A stretch of 64,000 bases of DNA. Origin: Xanthomonas prunicola. GTDB lineage: Bacteria > Pseudomonadota > Gammaproteobacteria > Xanthomonadales > Xanthomonadaceae. Of the stretch, positions 24,539 to 34,708 are shown one piece after another. Each line of letters starts with the position of its first letter. The first letter of the stretch is position 1. Where the stretch lies: positions 1,302,001 through 1,366,000 of the forward strand of contig NZ_PHKV01000001.1 in the NCBI RefSeq assembly GCF_002846205.1, written 5' to 3'. Below the pieces are notes generated by a model. The model was not told where the DNA came from and made no database searches. It saw only the letters and a list, made by a program, of their open reading frames with translations. The position numbers and the translations under genes are program-made.

Positions 24539-25825
24539 CTACCGAGTGCTCGCCACACCCGGCTCGGACTGTTGCGCCTGCCGCGCCGCCAGACCCGCCA
24601 GACCCGTCAACACGCCGACCATGGCCGTGTAGAAGCTCGCCGCCACTTGGTGGGCGAACATCGATTGCGTCAGCCCGCACAACGCATAACTGATTACGAG
24701 CATCACTCCGGCCGCAGCCGGGCCACGGAACTGCTTCTGCCCACTGCGCCGATGCAGCCGCACGAACATCCACAGCGGCACGCCATACACGGCAATCAGC
24801 AGCAACAGGCCAGGCACGCCCTGGGTGGCACTCCATTCGGCCAGATCGTTGTGCGCGTGCCCCAGCTGGCAGCGGTACAACGACGGGTCGGCGGCACAGG
24901 CCGGCAGGTCGTGCATCGCATCGTCGAAACGTCCAACGCCCACACCGGTCAGCGGATGCGCCTTCACGGTGTCCCAAGCCACATGCAGGCGTTCGATGCG
25001 GGCACCGGCCGACGAATCGGTGTCGCCTACTTCGTAGCGTTGCAGGTCGCTCTGCAATTCGCCCAGGCGCATCTGGTCGGTCAGGGCCGGCACGCTGAGC
25101 GCAATGCCCACCGCTAGCACCGCGCCGCCGATGAAGGTCAGCAAGCGCGCGCGCGCGCTATGCCATGGCGCCCCCCAGATCAGCACGCCCAGCGTCGCCA
25201 GCAATGCCAACAACACCCCGCGGCTTCCGCTCAGCACGATCACCACCACGGTAGCGACCGCAGCGCCCAGCAGCCAACGCACATTGCCGTCCGGGCGGGA
25301 GAACACCGCCACCACCAGCAACATCAGCACGATGTCGGCAAACACAATTGCGTTGGTGAAGCCTTCGGCGCGGTCGGCGCCGTTCATCACCTGCAGCAGC
25401 GCGATCAGCATGGCCGCGAACACGCCGACCAAGGCGCCGCGCCACAGCCAGATCTGGCGCGGCTGCAATGCATACGCCCACAGCGCCGCCCATGGCAACA
25501 CCAGGAAACGCGAGCGGTTGCCCACATCGCGCAGCCCGTGTTCGAACAAGGCGATCGACAGCAGCGACATTGCAATCACCGCCACCGTCAGCCAGCCCAC
25601 CACGCGCAACGACCAGTCGCGCGCCGCAATGCCGTCACGCAGGTGACGCCAACCGACCAGCGAACCCAGCAGCAGGCACAGGCCGAACGGCAGCAGCCCG
25701 CTCGGCATGCTCACTACCAGCGCAGTCAATGCGAAGGCGCCCAGCTCGGCAATGCGCCCGCCCGCCCGCGAGGTCGTCGGGGCAGAGGGCGACAGCGAAG
25801 CAGGTTGGGGGTGCAAGGAATTCAT
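24539..25825 (-). CDS. O-antigen ligase-like membrane protein (Wzy_C/WaaL family)
   Basis: This 428-residue polytopic membrane protein has about ten to twelve hydrophobic segments and one large periplasmic loop (about residues 240-320). The loop contains 'AGARIERLHVAWDTVKAHPLTG' (split over residues 270-292) and 'HAHNDLAEWSATQGVPGL', the histidine-bearing Wzy_C signature of O-antigen ligases and polymerases. WaaL joins O-antigen to lipid A-core on the periplasmic face. It is transcribed on the minus strand, downstream of the ArnT-like gene (165-bp gap), and may share an operon with it. A polymerase (Wzy) role is the alternative. Confidence 0.84.
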   Translation of the reverse strand: MNSLHPQPASLSPSAPTTSRAGGRIAELGAFALTALVVSMPSGLLPFGLCLLLGSLVGWRHLRDGIAARDWSLRVVGWLTVAVIAMSLLSIALFEHGLRDVGNRSRFLVLPWAALWAYALQPRQIWLWRGALVGVFAAMLIALLQVMNGADRAEGFTNAIVFADIVLMLLVVAVFSRPDGNVRWLLGAAVATVVVIVLSGSRGVLLALLATLGVLIWGAPWHSARARLLTFIGGAVLAVGIALSVPALTDQMRLGELQSDLQRYEVGDTDSSAGARIERLHVAWDTVKAHPLTGVGVGRFDDAMHDLPACAADPSLYRCQLGHAHNDLAEWSATQGVPGLLLLIAVYGVPLWMFVRLHRRSGQKQFRGPAAAGVMLVISYALCGLTQSMFAHQVAASFYTAMVGVLTGLAGLAARQAQQSEPGVASTR

Positions 25826-25990
25826 CTAAAGATCGGTGGGATAAGGGAGGCACCGCAGTGGCCGGGGTTCGGCAACGCCGGCCAAGCTAACGATGCGACG
25901 CATGAATCCCTGCTAGACAGCCACTGGCAACGGCATGGTTTCCGCGCCGATGGCGCCTGGTATGTGCGCGTGCCTGCAGGGTCCGCTGGT

Positions 25991-27712
25991 TCATTCGGTG
26001 TCCAGGTTGCCCTGTTCCTTTGCTTCCACCGCGCGCTCGCTGGAGCTAGCCACGCACTCGCCATGCACTGCGTCGGCCGGCACCAGCCACCAGCGCCGGC
26101 GGTTGGCCACGCCCACCAACTGGCTGCGACTGCGATCCACGCAGGCCAGCAGTGCGGTCTCTTGCGCCAATAGCCAGCGCCGGCCGGGTTGCTCGGCTTG
26201 CCAGGCCACGCCGCGCTGCAATTGGGTTTCCCATGGCACCTTGAAGCCAAAGGTCTGCGCCGGGCGGTCGGCCATCAGCAGGTTCTGCTCCTTCCATGCC
26301 ACCAGGCCGAGTTGCGCATCCGGGCCGATGCGGCGCCCGGCCTCGCGCATCACCGCGCCAGCCGAACTGGAATCGTTGAAGATCGGGTAGCAGACCAGCC
26401 CGAACGCCACCCACCACGCACCCAGCAGCGAAACCAGCGCAAACGCGGAACGACGCACGCGCATCAGCAACAGGCTGGCGATGCCCCAGGTGCCTACCGC
26501 GAGCAGCAGCCAGCCCAGCGGATCGGTGGCTTCGCTGCCCACCCCGCGGCTGTCCATGATCTTCTGCTCGAAGCCCGGATGGCCGATCAGCATCGCTGCG
26601 CCACCCGCACTGAACACCACTGCCAGCAACAGCCCGAACGCGAACAGCAGCCGCTGCACGCCAGCCCGGCGCAGCAGGCCTGGCACCAGCGGCGCCAGCG
26701 CCAGGCAGAACATCGGCAGCGCCGGCAGGATGTACACATCGCGCTTGCCGCTGGGAATGGTGAAGAACACCAGCACCAGCAGCCACCAGGCGAGCGGCAA
26801 CAGGTAGCGCGGATCGTGCCGCTTGAGCCGGCGTCGCCACGCGGGGATCGCCCACGGCAACAGCAGGATGGTTGGCAGCCACATCGTGGCCATGCTTTGC
26901 AGGTGGTACCAGACCGGCTGCGCATGATCCCAGGAGCTGGCATAGCGCTTGGCGGTCTGACGCAGCAGGATGTCGTTGAGATACACGCGGTATTCGGGCT
27001 GGCCGGCGGTCAGCGCGGTCACCATCATCGGCACAAACCACAACAGGATCGCCGCAAAGAAACACAGCGGCCCCAACCAGAAGCGCCGGTCGCGCACATG
27101 CACGCCCACGCCCGGCCAGCCACGTGCTGCAGCAATCCCGGCCGGGATGAGCATCAGCAGCGCGATGATGCCCACGCCCTTGGTGATCACACCCAAGCCG
27201 GCGGCGAACCAGCCCAGCGTCCACCAGCGCCAGGCCGGGCCCATCAGCAGATGGCGCAGCAGTCCGTAATTGGCCAGGGTGATCCAGAACACCACCAGCG
27301 GATCGATCTGCGCCTTCTTGGCCTGAAAGGTGAAATGGAGCGTAAACAGCAGCATCCAGGCCGCGTAAACGCCGACGCGGCGGGTCCACAGCCGCCGGCC
27401 CAGATCGTAGACGCAGGCCAGCGTGCCCAGCGCGGCCAGCAACGACGGCAGCAGGAACGCAACCCGCCAGTTGCCCAGCAGCGTATAGAACAGCGCCTGC
27501 AGCCACATCAGCATCGGCGGCTTGTCCGAATACAGCTCGTTGCCGCGATGCGGGAACAACCAGTCGCCGCTCAGCACCATCTGCTTGGCCACCAGCGCGA
27601 AGCGCGGCTCGTCCGCCGGCCACGGGTCACGCAAACCCAGGCCGGCACCGATCACCAGCACGGCGGTAATGGCCAGCAACCAGACATCGGTGGAAGCGCG
27701 ATTTTTGAGCAT
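25991..27712 (-). CDS. Family 39 glycosyltransferase, ArnT-like
   Basis: This 573-residue membrane protein has a GT-C (GT39/PMT) architecture with about a dozen transmembrane segments. The first periplasmic loop carries the acidic catalytic motif 'WPADEPRFA' near residue 30 and 'ELYSDKPPMLMWLQAL' near 60. ArnT-type enzymes move a sugar from undecaprenyl phosphate onto lipid A; other members glycosylate proteins or glycans. The C-terminal 120 residues form a soluble periplasmic domain. The ATG at 27712 is chosen because upstream sequence in the frame overlaps rsmB. The gap to the rsmB stop is 50 bases, same strand, so co-transcription with rsmB-fmt is possible. Confidence 0.87.
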   Translation of the reverse strand: MLKNRASTDVWLLAITAVLVIGAGLGLRDPWPADEPRFALVAKQMVLSGDWLFPHRGNELYSDKPPMLMWLQALFYTLLGNWRVAFLLPSLLAALGTLACVYDLGRRLWTRRVGVYAAWMLLFTLHFTFQAKKAQIDPLVVFWITLANYGLLRHLLMGPAWRWWTLGWFAAGLGVITKGVGIIALLMLIPAGIAAARGWPGVGVHVRDRRFWLGPLCFFAAILLWFVPMMVTALTAGQPEYRVYLNDILLRQTAKRYASSWDHAQPVWYHLQSMATMWLPTILLLPWAIPAWRRRLKRHDPRYLLPLAWWLLVLVFFTIPSGKRDVYILPALPMFCLALAPLVPGLLRRAGVQRLLFAFGLLLAVVFSAGGAAMLIGHPGFEQKIMDSRGVGSEATDPLGWLLLAVGTWGIASLLLMRVRRSAFALVSLLGAWWVAFGLVCYPIFNDSSSAGAVMREAGRRIGPDAQLGLVAWKEQNLLMADRPAQTFGFKVPWETQLQRGVAWQAEQPGRRWLLAQETALLACVDRSRSQLVGVANRRRWWLVPADAVHGECVASSSERAVEAKEQGNLDTE

Positions 27713-27762
27713 GTCGGGCGGCAGTCGGACGCAGGGGGTGGAGCGCTGAACGTCGCGCGTGG

Positions 27763-29073
27763 TCAGGAGGTTTTTAGCAAAAGCGCGTAGAAAAATCCGT
27801 CGCAGTGCTGCTCGCCTGGAAACCGCTGACGTCCGGGGCCGGCCGCATGCCCGAACTGCGCACCCAAGGGCTGCGCCTGTGCGTCGGCGGTGCGTTGCAG
27901 GAATGCGTCGACCTGGGTTTGGTTCTCGCGCGCCAACAGCGAGCAGGTGGTGTACAGCAACTGCCCGCCCGGACGCAGCGTGCGCCAGGTCGCATCCAGC
28001 AACCGCGCCTGCAGCGCACACAGTGCATCGATATCGTCGGCCCGCCGGTGCAGCAGCACATCCGGTTGACGGCGCACCACGCCGGTGGCCGAACAGGGCG
28101 CGTCCAGCAACACCGCATCGAACGGCTGGCCGTCCCACCATGCACCCGTATCGGCAGCGTCGGCCGCATGCAAGGCGACCGTGGCGTTTGGCACCGTGCG
28201 CTGCAAGGTCTGCTGCACGCGCTCCAGGCGGCGTGCATCCACGTCCAACGCGGTGAGCTGCAACCCGGGCTGACGCTCCAGCAGATGCGCCGCCTTGCCG
28301 CCTGGTGCGGCGCAGGCATCGAGCACGCGTGCCGACGGCGCCAGCATCAGCGCATCGGCTACCTGCTGCGCAGCGCCGTCCTGCACCGAAACATCGCCTT
28401 CGGCAAAGCCTGGCAACTGGCTCACCGGGACTGCGCTGTCCAGGCGCACCGCATCCGGCAATACCGCGTCGGGCTGCGCGGCGATGCCCAGTTCGGCCAA
28501 CCGTGCGACGTAGGCCGCTGGGTCAATCCGCGCGTGCTGCACACGCAGCCACATCGGCGCCATCTGCGCACTCGCGGTAAAGATGCCTTCGGCACGATCG
28601 CCCCAGTCGGCGCGCAACTGCTTGCGCAGCCACGACGGCCAGCCGGCGTCATCCGATACGGCCGGAAATCCTTCGCGCTGGGCGCGCCGCAAAATCGCGT
28701 TGACCATGCCGGCCTGACGCGGTCGCCCCAGCGCGCGGCACGCATCTACCGTGGCCGACAACGCGGCGTGTGCGGGCAGTTGCAGCACATCGAGCTGAGC
28801 GAAACCAACCGTCAGCAGCGCCTTGAGTTCGGCATCGCGTGGCGGCAACGGACGTTCCAGCCATTGCCGCAGCGCGACGTCATACGCCGGGCGGCGGCGG
28901 ATGACCGCAAAGCAGATCGCCTCCACCAGTGCGCGGTCGCGCGGATCACCGATACCGGGCAGGGTCGCGGCCAGTTCGGCCTTCAACGAGCGCCCCTGAT
29001 CGAACACCGCGGTCAGCACGTGTGCGGCTGCCAGGCGCGAGGCGACGCCGGCGGTCGCGGTGTCGGCCGACAT
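27763..29073 (-). CDS. rsmB: 16S rRNA (cytosine-967-C5)-methyltransferase RsmB
   Basis: RsmB methylates C967 of 16S rRNA. The N-terminal 140 residues form a NusB-like RNA-binding domain ('[20 protein letters not shown]' type). The SAM-binding loop '[16 protein letters not shown]' lies near residue 245, motif IV '[17 protein letters not shown]' near 320, and the catalytic cysteine in '[17 protein letters not shown]' near 375. The length of 436 is normal. The start codon overlaps the last base of the fmt stop, the usual fmt-rsmB arrangement in gammaproteobacteria, indicating translational coupling. Confidence 0.95.
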   Translation of the reverse strand: MSADTATAGVASRLAAAHVLTAVFDQGRSLKAELAATLPGIGDPRDRALVEAICFAVIRRRPAYDVALRQWLERPLPPRDAELKALLTVGFAQLDVLQLPAHAALSATVDACRALGRPRQAGMVNAILRRAQREGFPAVSDDAGWPSWLRKQLRADWGDRAEGIFTASAQMAPMWLRVQHARIDPAAYVARLAELGIAAQPDAVLPDAVRLDSAVPVSQLPGFAEGDVSVQDGAAQQVADALMLAPSARVLDACAAPGGKAAHLLERQPGLQLTALDVDARRLERVQQTLQRTVPNATVALHAADAADTGAWWDGQPFDAVLLDAPCSATGVVRRQPDVLLHRRADDIDALCALQARLLDATWRTLRPGGQLLYTTCSLLARENQTQVDAFLQRTADAQAQPLGAQFGHAAGPGRQRFPGEQHCDGFFYALLLKTS

Positions 29074-29996
29074 CAGCGCAGCGCCGGCAGGTCGCGCCGC
29101 GCGTTGAGGTAATCGGCGGCGGTGATCGCCTTGCCACCCTCGCGCTGGAGCACCCGCACCCGCAGCGCCCCCTGACCGCAGGCGATATCGATACCCTGTT
29201 TGCTGGCGGCCAGCAGGGTGCCGGGCGGCTGCTGATGCGCCAACTCCAACGCCACTGCGCCATGCAGCCGCACGCGCTCACCCGCCAGGATCGCCTCGGC
29301 GACCGGCCACGGGTTGAACGCACGCACGCGCCGCGCCAGTTCCTGCGCCGGCTGCGCCCAATCCAGCCGCGCCTGCGCCTTGTCCAGCTTGTGCGCGTAG
29401 GTCACGCCTTCGTCCGGCTGCGGTTGCGGCACCGGGCGAATGCCGGCGCGCAACAGACCCAGGCCGTCGGACAACACCTGCGCACCCAACGCGGCCAGAC
29501 GGTCGTGCAGCTGGCCGCCGGTTTCCTGCTCGCCAATATCGATCCGCTGCGACAGCAGCACCGGTCCGGTATCCAACCCGGCTTCCATCTGCATCAGGCA
29601 CACCCCTGTTTCGGTATCGCCGGCTTCGATCGCGCGCTGGATCGGCGCAGCGCCACGCCAGCGCGGCAGCAGCGAGGCATGCACGTTCCAGCAACCATGG
29701 GTTGGCGCGGCCAGCACCGCCTTGGGCAGGATCAATCCGTAGGCCACCACCACCATCAGGTCCGCATTGAGCGAACGCAGCGTGGCTAGCGCTTCGGGCG
29801 AACGCAGCGTCTGCGGCTGGAAGACCGGAATGCCGCGCGCAATCGCCTCGATCTTGACCGGCGAGGGCGTCAACCCACGGCCCCGTCCGGCGGGCCGATC
29901 CGGCTGGGTGTAGACCGCCACCACCTCATGCCGCTGCGCGGCAGCGTGCAACGAAGCGACAGCAAAATCCGGCGTACCGGCAAAAATGATTCTCAT
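29073..29996 (-). CDS. fmt: Methionyl-tRNA formyltransferase
   Basis: Fmt formylates initiator Met-tRNA using 10-formyl-tetrahydrofolate. The 307-residue protein has the N-terminal Rossmann domain ('[17 protein letters not shown]'), the catalytic '[18 protein letters not shown]' segment near residue 108 (Asn-His-Asp catalytic set, with '[11 protein letters not shown]' and 'DTGPVL' nearby), and the C-terminal OB-like tRNA-binding domain. It is the first of the fmt-rsmB pair. Def, normally adjacent, lies about 0.4 kb upstream on the same strand, separated by a repeat-rich gap. Confidence 0.96.
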   Translation of the reverse strand: MRIIFAGTPDFAVASLHAAAQRHEVVAVYTQPDRPAGRGRGLTPSPVKIEAIARGIPVFQPQTLRSPEALATLRSLNADLMVVVAYGLILPKAVLAAPTHGCWNVHASLLPRWRGAAPIQRAIEAGDTETGVCLMQMEAGLDTGPVLLSQRIDIGEQETGGQLHDRLAALGAQVLSDGLGLLRAGIRPVPQPQPDEGVTYAHKLDKAQARLDWAQPAQELARRVRAFNPWPVAEAILAGERVRLHGAVALELAHQQPPGTLLAASKQGIDIACGQGALRVRVLQREGGKAITAADYLNARRDLPALR

Positions 29997-30390
29997 AGGG
30001 CTGGGAGTCGGGATTCGGGAGTGGGGAGTCGCAACGGCGGGCGTGCTGGCCGGGGCGAGAGCGGCGTGGAGCTGAAAGGTGGAAGCAGATTTGTGCGGGA
30101 TTCGGAAATTTGGCGCCAGAACCGGCGTTGCCCGTCATCAACGAGCGCAATTGAAAAGCGCAAGTCGCAGCAGGCAATTCGATGCCTGCGACGGCAATGC
30201 CTTACCCAATGCCGAATCCCGATCTTCAAGACCATCCGTCTGCGGACTGGCCGGCATCGCGATGCGCCGGCAAAGCCCATGCGCCAGATCGCAGCAGACC
30301 GCGCATTCGAAGAGTCGACTCCAGCGGAGTCAAAGCACTGCAAACATCCGCTTTTGCCAATCCCAATTCCCGAACCCCCACCCCCAGCCC
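29997..30390. repeat. Intergenic stretch with short G-rich iterations and inverted copies
   Basis: There is no gene in these 394 bases between fmt and def. The left edge (30003-30031) is a run of GGGAGTCGGGATTCGGGAGT-like units. The right edge (30358-30390) and 30205-30230 carry similar units in the opposite orientation, so the edges could pair. A related unit lies at 14243-14276. Such short iterated blocks are frequent between Xanthomonas genes; no known insertion sequence or coding sequence was recognised. Confidence 0.5.
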
Positions 30391-30903
30391 TCAAGCCACG
30401 TGCTTGCGCTGTTTGGCCAGCTTCTTGCGCACCATTTCGCGCTTGAGCGGCGAGAGATAATCCACGAACAGCTTGCCGTCCAGGTGATCCATCTCGTGCT
30501 GGATACAAACGGCCAGCAGGCCAGCGGTGTGCAGTTCCTGCGCCTGACCCTGGCGATCGAGATAGCGCACCGTGATCGCATCGGCGCGGCTGACATCGGC
30601 ATAGATGCCTGGTACCGACAGGCAGCCTTCCTGATACAGCTGCTCGCCCTGCTTGCTCACAATCTCCGGGTTGACGAACACCTGCGGCAGATTCTTCTCG
30701 TCACTGATGTCGATCACCATGAAACGCTTGTGCACGTCCACCTGACTGGCAGCCAGGCCAATGCCCGGCGCCTCGTACATGGTCTGGAACATGTCATCCA
30801 GCAGCGCCTGGAACGCCGGGCTGGTGAGCTCGGCAGCATCGACCGGTACGGCCTTGGTACGCAGCCGCGGGTCGGGAAACTCGAGTATTGGGAGCAATGC
30901 CAT
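30391..30903 (-). CDS. def: Peptide deformylase
   Basis: Def removes the formyl group from nascent protein N termini. The three metal-site motifs are intact: 'GIGLAASQV' near residue 49, 'EGCLSVPG' near 93 (Cys ligand) and 'HEMDHLDG' near 136 (two His and the catalytic Glu). The length of 170 is standard. The ATG at 30903 gives the family start '[15 protein letters not shown]'; upstream in-frame sequence is not conserved. It is divergent from the LysM gene with a 131-bp shared promoter region. Confidence 0.96.
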   Translation of the reverse strand: MALLPILEFPDPRLRTKAVPVDAAELTSPAFQALLDDMFQTMYEAPGIGLAASQVDVHKRFMVIDISDEKNLPQVFVNPEIVSKQGEQLYQEGCLSVPGIYADVSRADAITVRYLDRQGQAQELHTAGLLAVCIQHEMDHLDGKLFVDYLSPLKREMVRKKLAKQRKHVA

Positions 30904-30966
30904 GGGGTTACCCGTCTGGAAACACCGGCGCGGCGCCGGCAAGACGGTGTCATTCTAGCGCAATGC

Positions 30967-30997
30967 TTGCGTGGCGCCCCTGGTTCTGGACTATAGT
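30967..30997 (+). promoter_or_regulatory. Possible promoter of the LysM gene
   Basis: TTGCGT (30967-30972) and TATAGT (30992-30997) resemble -35 and -10 hexamers, with a long 19-base spacer, about 40 bases before the ATG. The -10 is good, the rest marginal. Confidence 0.4.
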
Positions 30998-31034
30998 GCG
31001 CGGACCTGTTGGGGAATCAGGCAAGAAGGTACTC

Positions 31035-32171
31035 ATGTTAATCCGACTTCGTACGGTCGTCGCTGCGGCGATGTTGACCGTCGCGACTTACGCTGCCGCG
31101 CAAGCGGTGGGCGAGCATCCAGACACCTATGTGGTCCGCAAGGGCGATACCCTGTGGGACATCGCTGGGCGTTTCCTGCAAAAACCATGGCTGTGGCCGG
31201 AAATCTGGCAAGCCAATCCGCAAATCCAGAATCCGCACCTGATCTATCCGGGTGACGTGATCAGCCTGGCCTACCTGGACCGTGTCGGCAAAGGCACGAT
31301 CCAGCCCGGCCCGCGCCAGGAAGCGCCGATCAATGCCATTCCATTGGCAGACGTCGAGCCATTCCTGAAGAACCTGCGGGTGGTCGACGACTTCGACCAA
31401 TTGCCCTATGTGGTGGGTCTGGAAGGCGGGCGTTCGCGTGCCACCACTGGCCAGGTCGCCTATGTGGTCGGGCTGGAAAACGCACAGCCGGGTCAACGCT
31501 TTGCGGTGGTGCGCCCGACCGTGAAGTTCAGCCTGCCCAAGCACAACGAAGACCTGGATATGGCGGGCAACATCACCGCCGGCTCCGGCAACATCTGGAA
31601 GAGCTTCATCGCGCCGAGCACGCGCCGTGAGTTCCTCGGCTATGAGCTGGCGCAGGTCAACATTGGCACCATCACCCGCAGCGCGGCAGGCGGCAACTCC
31701 AAGGCAGCGACCTTGCTGTTGCAGGACAGCGGCCGCGAAGTGCGGGCCGGCGATCGCATCGTCGCGGTCGAAGCGCAGCCGTACGACCTGCAGTTCATCC
31801 CGCATCCGCCGTCGGAACAGGCGCTGCAGACCGAATTGCGTGTGCTTGCCATCTCCGATGCCTTCACCGTCGGCGGCAGCCGCGATGTGATCGCCATCTC
31901 CGGCGGCGCCCGCGAAGGCATCAACAACGGCACGGTGTTCTCGATCTGGCGCAAGGGCCGTACCGTCAGCGACCGCGTCAAGCACTCGCGCTTCTCGCGG
32001 ACCGACGACGATTTCAGCGGCCCGGGCGGTTCCACCGTGGGCCTGCCCGACGAATACGCCTCGCATGCGATGGTGTTCCGCACCTTCGACAAGGTCAGCT
32101 ATGCGCTGGTGATGGAAAGCGTCAAGCCGACCGGCCTGGGTTATTTCGTCAAGCATCCTGACGCGCAGTAA
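31035..32171 (+). CDS. LysM-domain periplasmic protein
   Basis: This 378-residue exported protein has a signal peptide (residues 1-22, 'TVVAAAMLTVATYAAAQA') followed at once by a LysM peptidoglycan-binding domain ('YVVRKGDTLWDIAGRFL... YPGDVISL', about residues 32-85). The remaining 290 residues are beta-rich without a recognised catalytic motif. AAGAAGG lies 5 bases before the ATG. The def-LysM-dprA-smg-topA order is common in xanthomonads and other gammaproteobacteria. A cell-wall-associated structural or regulatory role is likely; no hydrolase motif is seen. Confidence 0.88.
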   Translation: MLIRLRTVVAAAMLTVATYAAAQAVGEHPDTYVVRKGDTLWDIAGRFLQKPWLWPEIWQANPQIQNPHLIYPGDVISLAYLDRVGKGTIQPGPRQEAPINAIPLADVEPFLKNLRVVDDFDQLPYVVGLEGGRSRATTGQVAYVVGLENAQPGQRFAVVRPTVKFSLPKHNEDLDMAGNITAGSGNIWKSFIAPSTRREFLGYELAQVNIGTITRSAAGGNSKAATLLLQDSGREVRAGDRIVAVEAQPYDLQFIPHPPSEQALQTELRVLAISDAFTVGGSRDVIAISGGAREGINNGTVFSIWRKGRTVSDRVKHSRFSRTDDDFSGPGGSTVGLPDEYASHAMVFRTFDKVSYALVMESVKPTGLGYFVKHPDAQ

Positions 32172-32195
32172 GCGAAAGTTCCGATGCATCAACGC

Positions 32196-32217
32196 GACGG
32201 CGCCCGAGGGCGCCGTC
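32196..32217 (+). terminator. Hairpin after the LysM gene
   Basis: GACGGCGCCC (32196-32205) pairs perfectly with GGGCGCCGTC (32208-32217), with a GTCGTTTG tail, 24 bases after the stop. The T-run is weak, so termination may be incomplete before dprA. Confidence 0.5.
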
Positions 32218-32242
32218 GTCGTTTGCGGCCTAGCCTGGATGC

Positions 32243-33388
32243 ATGGCCCTGACCGCTCCCGACGTGCGCGCATTCCTGATCCTGCTGCTGGCAGGCGGCC
32301 GCAGCCCACCGCGGCGAAAACTGCTGAGCTCGTTCGGATCAGCGACCGAGATGCTGGCAGCCGGACCTGAAGCGTGGCGCTTCGCCGGTTGCGATGCGTT
32401 GCAATCTGCGCTACTGCAAACCCCTGACCCGCATGCGCTGGACGCAGCGCTGCGCTGGTGCGAGCAACCCGGGCACCACCTGATCGGCTGGCACGATCCG
32501 GATTACCCGGTCTTGTTGCGCCATATCGCCAACCCGCCAATGGCGTTGTTCGTGGACGGCGACCCCAATGCGCTCTGGCATCCGGGCGTGGCGGTGGTCG
32601 GCAGCCGCTCGGCCACTGCCGGCGGCCGCGACCACACCCACGCATTCGCCTCCAGCCTGGCCGGTGCAGGGCTGAGCATCGTCAGTGGCATGGCCGCAGG
32701 GGTGGACGCGATCGCGCACGAAGCTGCACTGGCCCAGCGCGATGGCATCACCGTGGCAGTGGTCGGCACCGGCACCGATGTGGCCTATCCCGAACGGCAC
32801 CAGGATTTGCGCGATCGCATCGCCGAACGCGGCGCGGTGGTCAGCGAGTACCTACCGGGCACCGCCCCGGTCGCGGCGCACTTTCCGGCCCGCAACCGCA
32901 TCATCGCCGGGTTGGCATTGGGGACGCTGGTGGTCGAAGCGGCAATGCGCTCGGGCGCACTGATTACCGCGCGGCTGGCGGCCGAAGCAGGCCGCGAGGT
33001 GTTCGCCCTACCCGGCTCCTTGCACAATCCGCTCGCACGCGGCTGCCATCACCTGATACGGCAGGGCGCCACGCTGGCGCAGGAGCCCGCACAGGTCATT
33101 GAGGGATTGGGCCAGCTGTCGGGCGAATTGGCCAGCGCCTTGCGCGAGCGCCTGGCCGCCCCCACTGAGTTGCCCAGGAAGACAACGACCAGCGCTGGCG
33201 CCGGTCCTGCCCGCTCCGATCCTGACTACCAGCGCTTGTGGCAAGCACTGGGCCACGACCCAACCCCTATGGATTCATTGGTGCAGCGCACCGGATTGAC
33301 GGCCGCCGCGCTGTCCTCCATGCTGCTCATCATGGAACTCGAGGGAGACGTGGTCACCGAGCACGGTCGCTATACCCGCAATCCTTAG
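32243..33388 (+). CDS. dprA: DNA processing protein DprA
   Basis: DprA binds incoming single-stranded DNA and loads RecA during natural transformation. The 381-residue protein has an N-terminal SAM-like part (residues 1-75), the extended Rossmann fold (about 85-290) with 'VAVVGSRSATAGG', 'SGMAAGVDAIAHEAAL' and 'LPGSLHNPLARGCHHLI', and a C-terminal winged-helix DprA domain ('DPTPMDSLVQRTGLTAAAL'). Nothing suggests truncation. It is followed by smg, the common dprA-smg(-topA) cluster. Confidence 0.95.
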   Translation: MALTAPDVRAFLILLLAGGRSPPRRKLLSSFGSATEMLAAGPEAWRFAGCDALQSALLQTPDPHALDAALRWCEQPGHHLIGWHDPDYPVLLRHIANPPMALFVDGDPNALWHPGVAVVGSRSATAGGRDHTHAFASSLAGAGLSIVSGMAAGVDAIAHEAALAQRDGITVAVVGTGTDVAYPERHQDLRDRIAERGAVVSEYLPGTAPVAAHFPARNRIIAGLALGTLVVEAAMRSGALITARLAAEAGREVFALPGSLHNPLARGCHHLIRQGATLAQEPAQVIEGLGQLSGELASALRERLAAPTELPRKTTTSAGAGPARSDPDYQRLWQALGHDPTPMDSLVQRTGLTAAALSSMLLIMELEGDVVTEHGRYTRNP

Positions 33389-33430
33389 TTTCTTCACCTC
33401 CACAGCGTCGCGCGACGCAGGCCGAGGGCA

Positions 33431-33904
33431 ATGAAAGAGAGCATTCTCGATGTGCTGCTGTACCTGTTTGAACATTATTTCAGCGAAGACGCGGACCTGG
33501 TCCGTGACCGTGACTCGCTTCAAAATGGCCTGATCCAGGCCGGTTTCAGCCCCGCGGAAATCAGCAAAGCCTTCGATTGGCTGGACGCGCTTTCCGAGCA
33601 GCGGCCTAGCGTTGCGCGCCCGCATGTCGATGGACCGGTGCGTATCTATCACGGGCCGGAGCTGGACAAACTCGATGTGGACTGCCGCGGATTTCTGCTG
33701 TTCCTCGAGCAACACCGCATTCTCGACGCCGACCAGCGCGAGTTGGTCCTGGACCGCGCCATGGCGCTGGACCAGGACGAACTGGATCTGGACGACCTCA
33801 AGTGGGTGGTGCTGATGGTGTTGTTCAACCAGCCCGGCGCCGAAGCGGCCTACGCCTGGATGGAAACCCAGATGTTCCTGGACGAGCCTGAACCCGTACA
33901 CTGA
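33431..33904 (+). CDS. smg: Smg family protein (DUF494)
   Basis: Smg is a conserved protein of unknown function encoded between dprA and topA in many proteobacteria. The 157-residue product has the family start '[17 protein letters not shown]', a polar middle and a conserved acidic end ('[19 protein letters not shown]'). It is acidic and helical, with no membrane segment. The gene follows dprA by 42 bases, and the two are likely co-transcribed. Two GYF_2 genes are inserted between smg and topA here. Confidence 0.93.
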   Translation: MKESILDVLLYLFEHYFSEDADLVRDRDSLQNGLIQAGFSPAEISKAFDWLDALSEQRPSVARPHVDGPVRIYHGPELDKLDVDCRGFLLFLEQHRILDADQRELVLDRAMALDQDELDLDDLKWVVLMVLFNQPGAEAAYAWMETQMFLDEPEPVH

Positions 33905-33944
33905 GCGTTGAAGCCGCCACGGATGTGCGTGCAAGGGGACGGGG

Positions 33945-34667
33945 ATGCGCAGTTGGTATTACGCCGATGTCCACCGCCATCGGCACGGTCCGGTGGCCGA
34001 CGACACGTTGCGGGGGCTGTATCGCGATCGCGCGATCGCCCTGGATACGTTGGTCTGGCGGGAAGGTCTGGACCACTGGTTGCCACTGTCTGCCTGTGCC
34101 GACACGCTTGGCCCACCCGTTTCCACTGATGTGCGTGCAGCCGCGGTTCCGCCGCCATTGCCGCCTGCTGCGGCGCACACTCCGCTTTCCCCTTCGTCCG
34201 TAGGTCCAGCGCAACCGCGCGGCAACCGCCCTGGCTGGCCGCTGGTTGCGGTGCTCGGCGCGGTGGTCGGGGTCTTTGTGCTGGTGGGCGTGATCGGCAT
34301 CCTCGCCGCGATCGCGTTTCCGGCTTACAACGATTATCTGGGCCGCGCCAAGCTGGCCGAGGTGATGCGTGAGTTGACGCCATTAAAGCCGCAGATCGCC
34401 GAATTTCTCGCGAGCGAGGGCCGCTGCCCGGTCAATGGCGACCCCGGCTTCAAGCCGCCCGAGCAGTATGCGAGCGAGCGGTTGAGCAGCGTGCGCATCG
34501 GCCGTTTCGAGAGCAGCAAATGCGGTATCGAAGCCGTGATCCATGCGCCCAAGTCGGCCAGAATCGATGGCAAGGCGCTGTGGCTGGAGCTGGATGCAGA
34601 TGCCGGCAGCTGGCATTGCAGTTCCGAAATCGACGACACCCAACTTCCACCGAATTGCCGCGGCTGA
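33945..34667 (+). CDS. GYF_2 domain fused to a pilin-like membrane protein
   Basis: This 240-residue protein has an N-terminal GYF_2 (DUF4339) domain ('WYYADVHRHRHGPVADDTL', 'LVWREGLDHWLPL', residues 4-50), a Pro/Ala linker, a transmembrane helix (about 87-113) and a pilin-like segment. 'GVIGILAAIAFPAYNDYLGRA' is the hallmark of type IV pilin N termini, followed by a helix and a short domain with two possible disulfide cysteines. The pilin part lacks its own prepilin-peptidase site because it is joined to GYF_2, so it should not be processed or assembled like a pilin. GYF_2 probably mediates protein contacts in the cytoplasm. The next gene has the same GYF_2 start. Confidence 0.8.
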   Translation: MRSWYYADVHRHRHGPVADDTLRGLYRDRAIALDTLVWREGLDHWLPLSACADTLGPPVSTDVRAAAVPPPLPPAAAHTPLSPSSVGPAQPRGNRPGWPLVAVLGAVVGVFVLVGVIGILAAIAFPAYNDYLGRAKLAEVMRELTPLKPQIAEFLASEGRCPVNGDPGFKPPEQYASERLSSVRIGRFESSKCGIEAVIHAPKSARIDGKALWLELDADAGSWHCSSEIDDTQLPPNCRG

Positions 34668-34708
34668 CCGCCAGCTGCATGCCGATCGCTACACGTTAAG
34701 GGGACAAC

